Position numbers and translations under genes: made by a program
Shown here: piece by piece, positions 45,685-53,547 of the stretch
Position numbering within the stretch: position 1 is the first letter of the stretch
Layout of the letters: every line of letters begins with the position of its first letter
The notes under the pieces: generated by a model
What the model was told of the DNA's origin: nothing
Seen by the model: only the letters and a program-made list of their open reading frames with translations
Databases searched by the model: none
Assembly: GCF_010994035.1 (NCBI RefSeq)
Contig: NZ_WIXN01000002.1
Coordinates: forward strand, 124,001-188,000
Reading direction: 5' to 3'
Origin: Virgibacillus aidingensis
GTDB taxonomy: Bacteria > Bacillota > Bacilli > Bacillales > Amphibacillaceae
DNA: 64,000 nucleotides

Positions 45685-46452
45685 TTAGAGGCTGCCTAAT
45701 CGCCTCGAAATTAATTGAGCTGTTTCTTTTATCTCTACAGCTAAATCAAATAATGATAACTTATCAATTCTGGATGCTGGACCCGCAATACTGATCGCTC
45801 CTACTACAGACCCTTTAAAGTTAAAAATGGGAGCTGCCGTACACTTCACCCCTGATTCATGTTCTTCCAGATCAAACGAATAACCCTGTGCACGAATTTT
45901 CTTTAATTCAATTTGCAAGTCATCTATATTGGTTATTGTCTGATCCGTATATGGGTGAAAATCAATTTGCGGAAGAATCCGTTCACGCTGTTCTTCCGGC
46001 ATATGGGCTAAAATCGCCTTCCCGATTCCTGTACAATACAGAGGGGACCGCCTTCCTACTTTTGAATACATACGAACCGAACGGTCGCAATCAACCTTGT
46101 CAATGTAAACTACTTCTCCGCTGTCCTCGACACCCAAATGGACTGTTTCCTGGATCCTGTCTTTTAAATCTACCAGATAAGGACGAATGTCGCTTATCCA
46201 ATTTTTTTGATTTACTACCTTTGAAGCCAGTTCAAACATTCCCAATCCAAATTGATACTGTTGTGTTGATTGGTTTTTCTTTAAATACCCTTCTTCTTCC
46301 AATGTTGCTACAAACCGGTATATTGTACTCTTATTAATGTCAAGTCTATTTGCCAGTTCTGTAACTCCCAAACCTCCTTCCTGCTCAGCTACTGATTCTA
46401 AAATCCTAAGCAATTTTACAGCAGATGAATTCCTCAGCGACTTATTTGTCAT
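45685..46452 (-). CDS. IclR-family transcriptional regulator (KdgR-like)
   Basis: A 255-residue regulator. The N-terminal winged helix-turn-helix (about 9-65; LGVTELANRLDINKSTIYRFVATLEEEGYL) precedes a C-terminal effector-binding IclR domain (80-250; GRRSPLYCTGIGKAILAHM and AAPIFNFKGSVVGAISIAGPAS). It is encoded first in, and on the same strand as, the catabolic operon. The identical palindromes before it and after it suggest that it controls both itself and the pathway, responding to a keto-deoxy sugar acid or related compound. Confidence 0.9.
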   Translation of the reverse strand: MTNKSLRNSSAVKLLRILESVAEQEGGLGVTELANRLDINKSTIYRFVATLEEEGYLKKNQSTQQYQFGLGMFELASKVVNQKNWISDIRPYLVDLKDRIQETVHLGVEDSGEVVYIDKVDCDRSVRMYSKVGRRSPLYCTGIGKAILAHMPEEQRERILPQIDFHPYTDQTITNIDDLQIELKKIRAQGYSFDLEEHESGVKCTAAPIFNFKGSVVGAISIAGPASRIDKLSLFDLAVEIKETAQLISRRLGSL

Positions 46453-46476
46453 TTTCTCCCCCTAATTTTTTAACTA

Positions 46477-46494
46477 TTAAAACAGTGTTTTATA
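46477..46494 (-). promoter_or_regulatory. KdgR-like operator at the iclR promoter
   Basis: AAAACAGTGTTTT (46479-46491) with flanks TTA and ATA lies about 12-24 bases downstream of the predicted transcription start, so a bound repressor would block transcription (autoregulation). Confidence 0.7.
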
Positions 46495-46509
46495 TTAATT
46501 ATTGCTTAC

Positions 46510-46539
46510 ATTATAATTAATAACTGAAAACGTTGTCAA
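46510..46539 (-). promoter_or_regulatory. Promoter of the iclR-led operon
   Basis: On the minus strand TTGACA (46534-46539) and TATAAT (46510-46515) are separated by 18 bases; both hexamers are perfect. Confidence 0.8.
46525..46538. promoter_or_regulatory. cre site (CcpA catabolite repression)
   Basis: TGAAAACGTTGTCA matches the Bacillus cre consensus TGWAANCGNTNWCA at every position and overlaps the -35 box, so CcpA binding would repress the operon when preferred sugars are present. Confidence 0.8.
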
Positions 46540-47054
46540 GCTATTTTTTGATTTCCATCTATTTATTGTGATTTTATTAACCTGCTCCAGGATTTTAAAA
46601 AGAGATCTATTATTGATTTGTCTCTTTAATAAAGCCGACTTTTCTTTCCAACCATCTTCCTGCATCCAATATACCCACAGCCCATCCTGCAAAAGTAATC
46701 AAATCTCTATTGCCTAGCCCTAAAGCTTTACCAAAAATGGTTTTTATTAACTAATTTGTATATTAATTCAGGACTTTCATTCCGTTTTCTGAACTTTTAA
46801 AAATGAATCCTCTGTCGGATTTTTTTTACCATTTTTTTCTTATATACTTAAAAGAGCATCACGATTCGACATAGGCAGCGGTTTTGAGGAAGAACAAATA
46901 AGGCATGTGGAGGTGGATATCTTCGTTTAAATGTCTTAGCATTTGTCCTTTCCTGCAAACGCATCGTCTGTATTGAAAGGACGGACAAGCCCGTAGATAG
47001 TTGAACCCCGGGAAGATTTTAAGCAAGTTAAAATCTATGAGGAGGTTTTCTGCG
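46540..47054. other. Intergenic region and subtilase leader
   Basis: No gene is seen. A TATACT at about 46844 is a possible -10 for the subtilase gene. The leader carries two hairpins: GTCCTTTC (46945-46952) with GAAAGGAC (46975-46982), and AGATTTTAA (47014-47022) with TTAAAATCT (47028-47036). The second ends three bases before the GAGGAGG ribosome site. Confidence 0.5.
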
Positions 47055-50000
47055 ATGAAATGGAAAACGGTCGTAGGTGCTGGTGTATTAACGCTGATTT
47101 TGTCACTGATAGTTGGCTTTACACTGTCTGACTCTTTCCAAACAACAGCAATAGAAGATTCTTCTGCTTCGCAAGCTGCAGGAGAGAGCTACACTGTTAC
47201 GTTAATAACGGGAGATCAGGTTACAGTGCATGAGCATGAGAATGGAAAGCAGGAAGTTAATATCGAACCGGCAGAACGGGATGGATATGAAGCAAACTTC
47301 GAGAAGATGGAGGTCGATGGGGAAGATTTATATATCATTCCCGACGATGTGCTTCAATATATTCCTGATAAGCTGGATCGGGAGCTTTTTAATATTACCA
47401 GATTAATAGATCAGGAGTATGATGATGCGAATTCGGACAATATTCCAATCATCATTACCATGGAAGATCGCGCAGTAAATCAAAGCATGCGTTCCATGGA
47501 CACGTCTTTAAGTGAAACAAGCAATCTGCCAAGCATTAATGGGGTGGCAGCAGAGGTTTCCAAAGAGGAGACTGAATCACTCCATAAAGCTTTATTTACA
47601 ACGAGCAGCGAGAATACACTGCAAAGTACAAGTCTTTTCAGCAATATCGATAAAATCCACCTGGATCAGAAAGTGGAGGTGGAGCTGGAGGACAGCGTTC
47701 CGCAAATTGGTGCCCCTGAAGCTTGGGATGCCGGATATGACGGCACCGGGATGACAGTAGCTGTACTTGACTCCGGTATTGATGCAAATCATCCGGATCT
47801 CGAGGGAAAAGTTGTAGCGGAAGAAAACTTTTCCTCTGATGAGACAACCGACGACCTGCATGGGCATGGTACTCACGTTGCTGCAACGGTTGCCGGAAGC
47901 GGCGATGCTTCAGACGGACTGCGTCAGGGTGTGGCACCAGGAGCAGACCTCATCAATGCAAAGGTGCTGAACTCAGCTGGAAGCGGTGCTATTTCCGATA
48001 TTATTGAAGGAATGGAATGGGCAGCTCAGGAAGGTGCATCCATTCTTAATATGAGTTTAGGCGGAGGGGTTACTGACGGAACGGACCCTATGAGTCTGGC
48101 AGTCAACTCTATCAGCGAAGAATATAATGTCCTGTTTGTTATTTCAGCAGGCAACTCCGGGCCTGGAAATGAATCGGTAACTACTCCGGGGGCAGCGGAT
48201 GATGCTTTGACAGTTGCTGCCTTTGACAAAGAGGGAGAACTGGCCAGTTTTTCCAGCCGGGGACCCAGAACAGGGGACTATGCAATTACACCGCATATTG
48301 CCGCTCCCGGTGTAGCCATTCAGGCAGCACGGGCTGAAGGAACCTCTATGGGTACACCGATTGATGATTACTACACGGCAGCGAACGGCACATCCATGGC
48401 TGCTCCGCATGTGGCCGGTGTGGCAGCATTATACGCCCAAAAGCAGCAGGAAGCAGGAGACTTTAATGCTGAATTGGTAAAGTCTGCCCTCGTTTCCACA
48501 GCCGGGCCAAATGATGAGTACACCGTCTTCGAACAGGGCGGCGGCCTTATTAATGCAGAACGCGCATTGACACAGGATGTATTTGCTCAAACAGCCACAC
48601 TCGATATGGGCTTTTTCGAGTATCCGCATGAGGATCTGGAACCTGTCACAGATACGATTGTCTATCAAAATGCCGCAGATGAGGATGTAACACTGGAATT
48701 TTCTGTGGATGTCCAAGCACCGGATGAGTTTACCCTTCCTGAAGATATGATCGAAATTTCCGATGAAGAAATCACAGTAGAAGCAGGAGAGACTGCGGAA
48801 CTTGAAGTCACCGTTAATCCTTCTTTAGGAGAACTTGGTCTGTATGGCGGTTATATTACAGCATCATCAGCGGATGATGAAACGCTGATCCATACACCGC
48901 TTGGTTTTTACAAAGAACCGGAATCCTATGATTTGACGATAGAAGGGATAACCAGAAATGACCAGGTTCCATTAGGACCAAGCCGGGTGAGTGTCATGAA
49001 TGCCATAGATTCTACTGTCTTCAGTGATTACAATGTTACTTTCACGGAGCAGGATGAAGGAGAGATCACTTTCCGGGTGGAGGCAGGCACGTACAATATA
49101 AACAGTATGCTGTATACGTACGAATCTGCTGATGACCCAACGGTTACGAGTGAAGTGGCCATGATCAACGAACCAATGGTGGAAGTCTATGAAGATACGA
49201 AAATAACATTGGATGGCAGTGATGCATTCCCGGTTACTGCAGAAGTAGAGGATGAAGCTGAACTGGATAGTTTCAGTCTGGCATACCACCGGTCTGCAGA
49301 AGAACTTGGTTCCATCACAAGCAGCTACAGTTTTATCGGCGGTGCAGACTTTGATGTATTTGCCTATACACCAACAGAACCAATCAGTTTGGGAGAATTC
49401 GGTTTCTATACGCAATGGGAGTTTCTCTCACCTGATGCTTACTATAATTTAGTGCTCGAGGATGCCATTGTGTCAGATACGCACTATGATATTGCAAATG
49501 ACGAACTTGCCCAGTTTGACACGAAATATTATGCACAGCAGCCGGGGGATACCTATTCCAGGTTCCAGCATAAATGGAGACCATATGAGTTTGCATCTTT
49601 TGCTGCAAGCAAACGTATGGATCTTCCTCAGGAAAGAATGGAGTATTTTGTAGGCGATGATACGAGATACCGCTCAACGATAGCACCAAGCGATGAATGG
49701 CCCGGCGGTGTTGAGTTAAGACATGATATAACGGAGTTCGAGGTTGGACTGCATGAAAGAAACTGGTATAAACAGGCAATGCAGCCGGGTATTATACCGG
49801 GAAGCTCACCAGTCTACCGGGAAGACGGCAATCTGGAAGTTTTCCTGTATGAGTATACAGATGCAGACGGCCATTATTCTACAGGGGCACCCGATGCCAA
49901 TCCTGTTTTCCGGGTTTACGAAAATGAGGAGCTGGTGGAAGAAACTGACCGGCCAAGAGGAACTTTCCCGCTGGACTCGGATTCATCTGAAATCAGACTT

Positions 50001-50702
50001 GAACTTGAAATGGACGCTGACAAAGCATGGTCGCCTTATTCTTCCTACACGCTGACAAACTGGACCTTTAACGTGGAAGAACCCGAGGCGGAAGAACAGG
50101 AGACTGCACCAATACTGTTCATTGATTACGACTTGAACCTGAATATGAACAACGCAGCAGTCCGTGATGATGAGCATAACCTGAACTTTGCAGTGAACCA
50201 TCAGGCCGGGGCAGAACCTGCTGCCATTGAGGATGCAGTGGTTTCCATTTCCTATGATGATGGAGAAAACTGGACGGAATTACAAGATGCAGCGCATTTG
50301 GGTGACGGATCGTTTAATGCGGTACTCAACCATGATAACGTCCCTGAAAGCAATGGTTTTGTCTCCTTAAAAATCGAGGCATGGGATACAGACGGTAACA
50401 GCATTGAACAGGAAATTATCCGCGCCTACCGCATTCCTGTAACAGCTGACAGCATGATTACGCATATAGAGCGTTTTGAAAACGAAGGCGAAATGGAAAA
50501 TGAGACCAGCGCCCGTCAGCTAAAAACACATCTGACAGCGGTAGATCAATACGAAAACCGGGGAGAGGCTGCTAAAGTAATTCGCCATATGGAAAGCTTT
50601 GACCAGCTGCTTGATTATCAGCTGGACCAGGGACTGATTTCTGAAAAGGCATATCACTTCCTGAAAGCTGACAGTGATACCATTACCGGATATTGGGAGT
50701 AG
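47055..50702 (+). CDS. Secreted subtilisin-like serine protease (S8) with C-terminal FIMAH-type tail
   Basis: A 1215-residue exported protease. It has an N-terminal signal segment (1-25), a propeptide-like region (30-200), and an S8 catalytic domain with VAVLDSGID (Asp), HGHGTHVAATVAGSG (His) and NGTSMAAPHVAGVAALY (Ser), spanning about residues 220-520. A long stretch of beta-sandwich domains (530-1125) follows, and the last 85 residues match the FIMAH-type tail shared by three other enzymes here. GAGGAGG precedes the ATG at 47055; 18 upstream codons are excluded. It is followed by a terminator. It is likely a surface or secreted nutritional protease. Confidence 0.93.
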   Translation: MKWKTVVGAGVLTLILSLIVGFTLSDSFQTTAIEDSSASQAAGESYTVTLITGDQVTVHEHENGKQEVNIEPAERDGYEANFEKMEVDGEDLYIIPDDVLQYIPDKLDRELFNITRLIDQEYDDANSDNIPIIITMEDRAVNQSMRSMDTSLSETSNLPSINGVAAEVSKEETESLHKALFTTSSENTLQSTSLFSNIDKIHLDQKVEVELEDSVPQIGAPEAWDAGYDGTGMTVAVLDSGIDANHPDLEGKVVAEENFSSDETTDDLHGHGTHVAATVAGSGDASDGLRQGVAPGADLINAKVLNSAGSGAISDIIEGMEWAAQEGASILNMSLGGGVTDGTDPMSLAVNSISEEYNVLFVISAGNSGPGNESVTTPGAADDALTVAAFDKEGELASFSSRGPRTGDYAITPHIAAPGVAIQAARAEGTSMGTPIDDYYTAANGTSMAAPHVAGVAALYAQKQQEAGDFNAELVKSALVSTAGPNDEYTVFEQGGGLINAERALTQDVFAQTATLDMGFFEYPHEDLEPVTDTIVYQNAADEDVTLEFSVDVQAPDEFTLPEDMIEISDEEITVEAGETAELEVTVNPSLGELGLYGGYITASSADDETLIHTPLGFYKEPESYDLTIEGITRNDQVPLGPSRVSVMNAIDSTVFSDYNVTFTEQDEGEITFRVEAGTYNINSMLYTYESADDPTVTSEVAMINEPMVEVYEDTKITLDGSDAFPVTAEVEDEAELDSFSLAYHRSAEELGSITSSYSFIGGADFDVFAYTPTEPISLGEFGFYTQWEFLSPDAYYNLVLEDAIVSDTHYDIANDELAQFDTKYYAQQPGDTYSRFQHKWRPYEFASFAASKRMDLPQERMEYFVGDDTRYRSTIAPSDEWPGGVELRHDITEFEVGLHERNWYKQAMQPGIIPGSSPVYREDGNLEVFLYEYTDADGHYSTGAPDANPVFRVYENEELVEETDRPRGTFPLDSDSSEIRLELEMDADKAWSPYSSYTLTNWTFNVEEPEAEEQETAPILFIDYDLNLNMNNAAVRDDEHNLNFAVNHQAGAEPAAIEDAVVSISYDDGENWTELQDAAHLGDGSFNAVLNHDNVPESNGFVSLKIEAWDTDGNSIEQEIIRAYRIPVTADSMITHIERFENEGEMENETSARQLKTHLTAVDQYENRGEAAKVIRHMESFDQLLDYQLDQGLISEKAYHFLKADSDTITGYWE

Positions 50703-50712
50703 CAAATAATAC

Positions 50713-50748
50713 AGAGTGCGCTTTGCACGGCCAGGCGCACTCTTTTTA
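50713..50748 (+). terminator. Terminator of the subtilase gene
   Basis: AGAGTGCGC and GCGCACTCT form a perfect stem followed by TTTTT, ten bases after the stop codon. Confidence 0.92.
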
Positions 50749-51008
50749 AAAAAGCCGGATTCATTGGTTTATAAATAAAACAGCAGTCTCCAATGGAAAT
50801 TGGTGATAGCGCATCTTCCGTTTCCCAAGGAAGATCCGTTAACACATATATATCTGCTAATGGAAGGAGGATTGTTTTAAAGAACAACAATATTTTCAAG
50901 ACGAATTCCCGAAACTTACATGAGCGGTATTTTCAACATTCAGAACAGGGAAAGCGGGGGAAGCGATTTGAGATTGTATTAATTATGGAAATCAAAGGAG
51001 AGGTTATT

Positions 51009-53261
51009 TTGAAGAAATTTTTAAGCATTCTACTGGTACTATCGCTTTTAATTCCTGTCACCGTATTTGCGCAAAGTGAAGGTGCAGCAGTTGAATCAGA
51101 AGTTCCGCTTGTAGTCGTGTATTTGGATGATGAGGAACAAATGCAGGAATTGGTGGAAGCCGGAGTGGATGTTACGAATTATGACCCGGTTAACAAGGAA
51201 GCCCAAATCGTCTTGCATGATTTTGAAAAAGATTATTTATCAGAACAAAACATGGAGTATGACATCTTAGTGGAAAATTTAAATGCAGAAACTCCCCGCG
51301 CCGGAATGAATGCGCTTTCTTCTGATGCAGATTATCGCTCATTTGCGGATTATGAACAAGAACTGCATCAGATTGCCGAACAATACCCGGATATAGCCGA
51401 ATTGCATGTGATTGGCGAATCTCATGAAGGTAATCCTATTTATGCCTTGGAAATCAGTGACTCGCTTGGCGAAACCGGGGAGCCGGAAAGTGTGCATATG
51501 GCACTTTATCATGCCAGAGAATGGCCAACAGGTGAGATGGCAATGAATCTGGCTCACCACCTTACCGATGGATACGGCGAAAATGATCAGGTAACCCAAG
51601 TGGTCGATGATATTAAAACGTGGATCATCCCTGTGGTAAACCCGGACGGTTTTATTCATTCGTATGAAGATTACCGTATGTGGCGTAAAAATCGTATGGA
51701 TAACGGGGACGGCACCTTTGGAGTGGACCTGAACAGAAACCATTCATACCTGTGGGGCAGTGATAATGGCTCTTCCGGAAATACTGACTCTAATACGTAT
51801 CGCGGAACAGCACCTTTCAGTGAACCGGAAACAGCAGCATTGCGTGATTTCTTCCTGGAACGGAATGTGATTACCACGATCACAAGCCATACGCACGGCG
51901 AGCTTATTCTCTACCCATGGTCACATAAATTTGACGTAGTGCCTGATCCGGAAATTGAAACTATGGCAGCCGCAATGTCTGACTTTAATGGGTATTCCGA
52001 TATTCCGGCGATGGGCTTATACCCGCAAAGCGGCGATTACCTGGATTGGATGTATGGCACAATGCGCGGCATCAGTTTTACATTTGAAAGCGCCACCGAA
52101 TTCATCCCGCCATATGAGGGATATAGTTATCCGGGCGTCCAAACAGATAACAATGCATTTGAAGGCCGTCTGTTGACTTTTTCACCTGAACTCAACGGCC
52201 AGGAGGGTCTTGTAGTAGATAGCGGGCTAGGAACAGATGCAGCAGATTTTCCAGAGGAAGTCGATGGAAATATTGCGCTAATTGAACGCGGCGAGGGCAC
52301 TTTCAGGGAAAAGGCGCTAAATGCTCAAGAGGCCCGGGCAATTGGTGTAATTTTTTACAATAACACCTCCGGATTTATTGAAGGTACACTTGGTGCTGAC
52401 GGTGTGAATATCCCGGTAATCGGGGTGGAAAGATCATCAGGCTTGAGCATGTTAAATGCCATTGATGATGGTGAAGAAATAACAGCTGCTTTAACGCCTG
52501 ATGCGTTCCAGGGTGACGGAATAGATGAACTGTATGAGAGAAACCTGCCTGCATTTATGTATAGCATAGAACAGGCAAAAGAACATGGCAGCATCATTCA
52601 GGGAAATGTTACGGACAAGCTTACCGGAGAAGCAGTGAAAGCAGAGCTTGAATTTGAATCAACTTTTGATGTTCCATTAACCGGAGCATGGGAAGGGCAG
52701 ACTGTGGAAGAAACACAGCATGGTTCTATTGAGGCTGAAGGTGCTTTCGAATGGACCGTACTGCCAAGTGAAAAACCTGAGTTGGATAGTGACCCTTATA
52801 ATATAACAGTGACCTCACCGGGAAGATACGAACAACAGGTAGAGGTTGATATCGACGGTTTTGGACAAGCGGAAACGGTAGATATTGAACTGCAGCCTGT
52901 AGTGGAATTAAAAGGAGCCGTAACGGTACGTGACAGCTGGGGTACAAGCAGCACCATCCCTCTTCGGTTTGCTACCTTAACAGAGGACGGCAGCCAGGAA
53001 AATATGGAAGATGTTCGTGTAACCATTTATGACGGCGACAAAGAGTTTGCATCTTTCACTGAAGGCGGCCAATATAATGACATCCGTCAACTCGGTCAGG
53101 ATGGGAACTATCACCTTAACATCTTTGGAAACCAGCTGGGATTCCAAGGGAAAGTATATGATGTAGAAATTACGTATAATAACGGAGATGAGGAGCTGTC
53201 TTATGAATTTCCTCTGCAGATCGGCAGAGCTGTTCAAAGCTTTCCGATTTTGCTTCCGTAA
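51009..53261 (+). CDS. Secreted M14 zinc carboxypeptidase with PA-domain insert
   Basis: A 750-residue exported metallocarboxypeptidase. It starts at TTG (51009) after AAAGGAGAGG, giving the signal peptide MKKFLSILLVLSLLIPVTVFA; longer upstream frames lack one. The M14 domain has zinc ligands in YHAREWPTGE (HxxE) and SHTHGE, VNPDGF, DLNRNHSYLWG, and the catalytic glutamate in FTFESATEF. A protease-associated (PA) domain (about 390-490; GNIALIERGEGTFREKALNA) and carboxypeptidase-regulatory-like beta domains follow. Unlike its neighbours it lacks the FIMAH-type tail. It probably trims peptides released by the adjacent subtilase. Confidence 0.92.
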   Translation: MKKFLSILLVLSLLIPVTVFAQSEGAAVESEVPLVVVYLDDEEQMQELVEAGVDVTNYDPVNKEAQIVLHDFEKDYLSEQNMEYDILVENLNAETPRAGMNALSSDADYRSFADYEQELHQIAEQYPDIAELHVIGESHEGNPIYALEISDSLGETGEPESVHMALYHAREWPTGEMAMNLAHHLTDGYGENDQVTQVVDDIKTWIIPVVNPDGFIHSYEDYRMWRKNRMDNGDGTFGVDLNRNHSYLWGSDNGSSGNTDSNTYRGTAPFSEPETAALRDFFLERNVITTITSHTHGELILYPWSHKFDVVPDPEIETMAAAMSDFNGYSDIPAMGLYPQSGDYLDWMYGTMRGISFTFESATEFIPPYEGYSYPGVQTDNNAFEGRLLTFSPELNGQEGLVVDSGLGTDAADFPEEVDGNIALIERGEGTFREKALNAQEARAIGVIFYNNTSGFIEGTLGADGVNIPVIGVERSSGLSMLNAIDDGEEITAALTPDAFQGDGIDELYERNLPAFMYSIEQAKEHGSIIQGNVTDKLTGEAVKAELEFESTFDVPLTGAWEGQTVEETQHGSIEAEGAFEWTVLPSEKPELDSDPYNITVTSPGRYEQQVEVDIDGFGQAETVDIELQPVVELKGAVTVRDSWGTSSTIPLRFATLTEDGSQENMEDVRVTIYDGDKEFASFTEGGQYNDIRQLGQDGNYHLNIFGNQLGFQGKVYDVEITYNNGDEELSYEFPLQIGRAVQSFPILLP

Positions 53262-53299
53262 ATGATAAATCACTTTTAAAAGAGGATAATCATTCATGA

Positions 53300-53326
53300 C
53301 TGCTGATAGAAATCAGCAGGTTTTTT
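53300..53326 (+). terminator. Terminator of the M14 carboxypeptidase gene
   Basis: CTGCTGAT, a four-base AGAA loop, ATCAGCAG, then G and six T residues: a textbook rho-independent terminator. Confidence 0.95.
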
Positions 53327-53440
53327 ATGTGCGTTTATACATTTTATTTTATTTTGTAAACAATATTATTCGGCGTATGAACCTGTAAAGTAAAGAGACT
53401 GAATCAACCTTCCCAAAAAACCTGAAGTTTTTCCCGAATC

Positions 53441-53454
53441 TTGACACCCGTCAA
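53441..53454 (+). promoter_or_regulatory. CRP/FNR-type operator before the metal ATPase gene
   Basis: TTGACACCCGTCAA is a perfect TTGAC-N4-GTCAA palindrome. A TATGAT -10 box starts 23 bases after its end (53477-53482), which puts its centre near -41.5, the class II activator position. Confidence 0.7.
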
Positions 53455-53476
53455 TTTAATAAACCCGGAAATGACT

Positions 53477-53482
53477 TATGAT
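53477..53482 (+). promoter_or_regulatory. -10 box of the metal ATPase promoter
   Basis: TATGAT at the same distance from the palindrome as the TATAAT of the HMA gene. No good -35 hexamer is visible, consistent with activator dependence. Confidence 0.55.
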
Positions 53483-53547
53483 AAAAACAGAAGGAAGAAA
53501 TGCAGCAAGAATGAACATCAAATAAAATTCCAGAAGGAGAGAGAACC

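Noticed and set aside
46860-47054. Cyclic-di-GMP riboswitch in the subtilase leader
   Set aside because: The conserved GEMM core motifs and tetraloop receptor are not found; only generic hairpins are present.
51009-53261. FIMAH-type tail on the M14 carboxypeptidase
   Set aside because: Its C-terminus is a beta-type sequence ending FPILLP and does not align with the tails of the other four enzymes.
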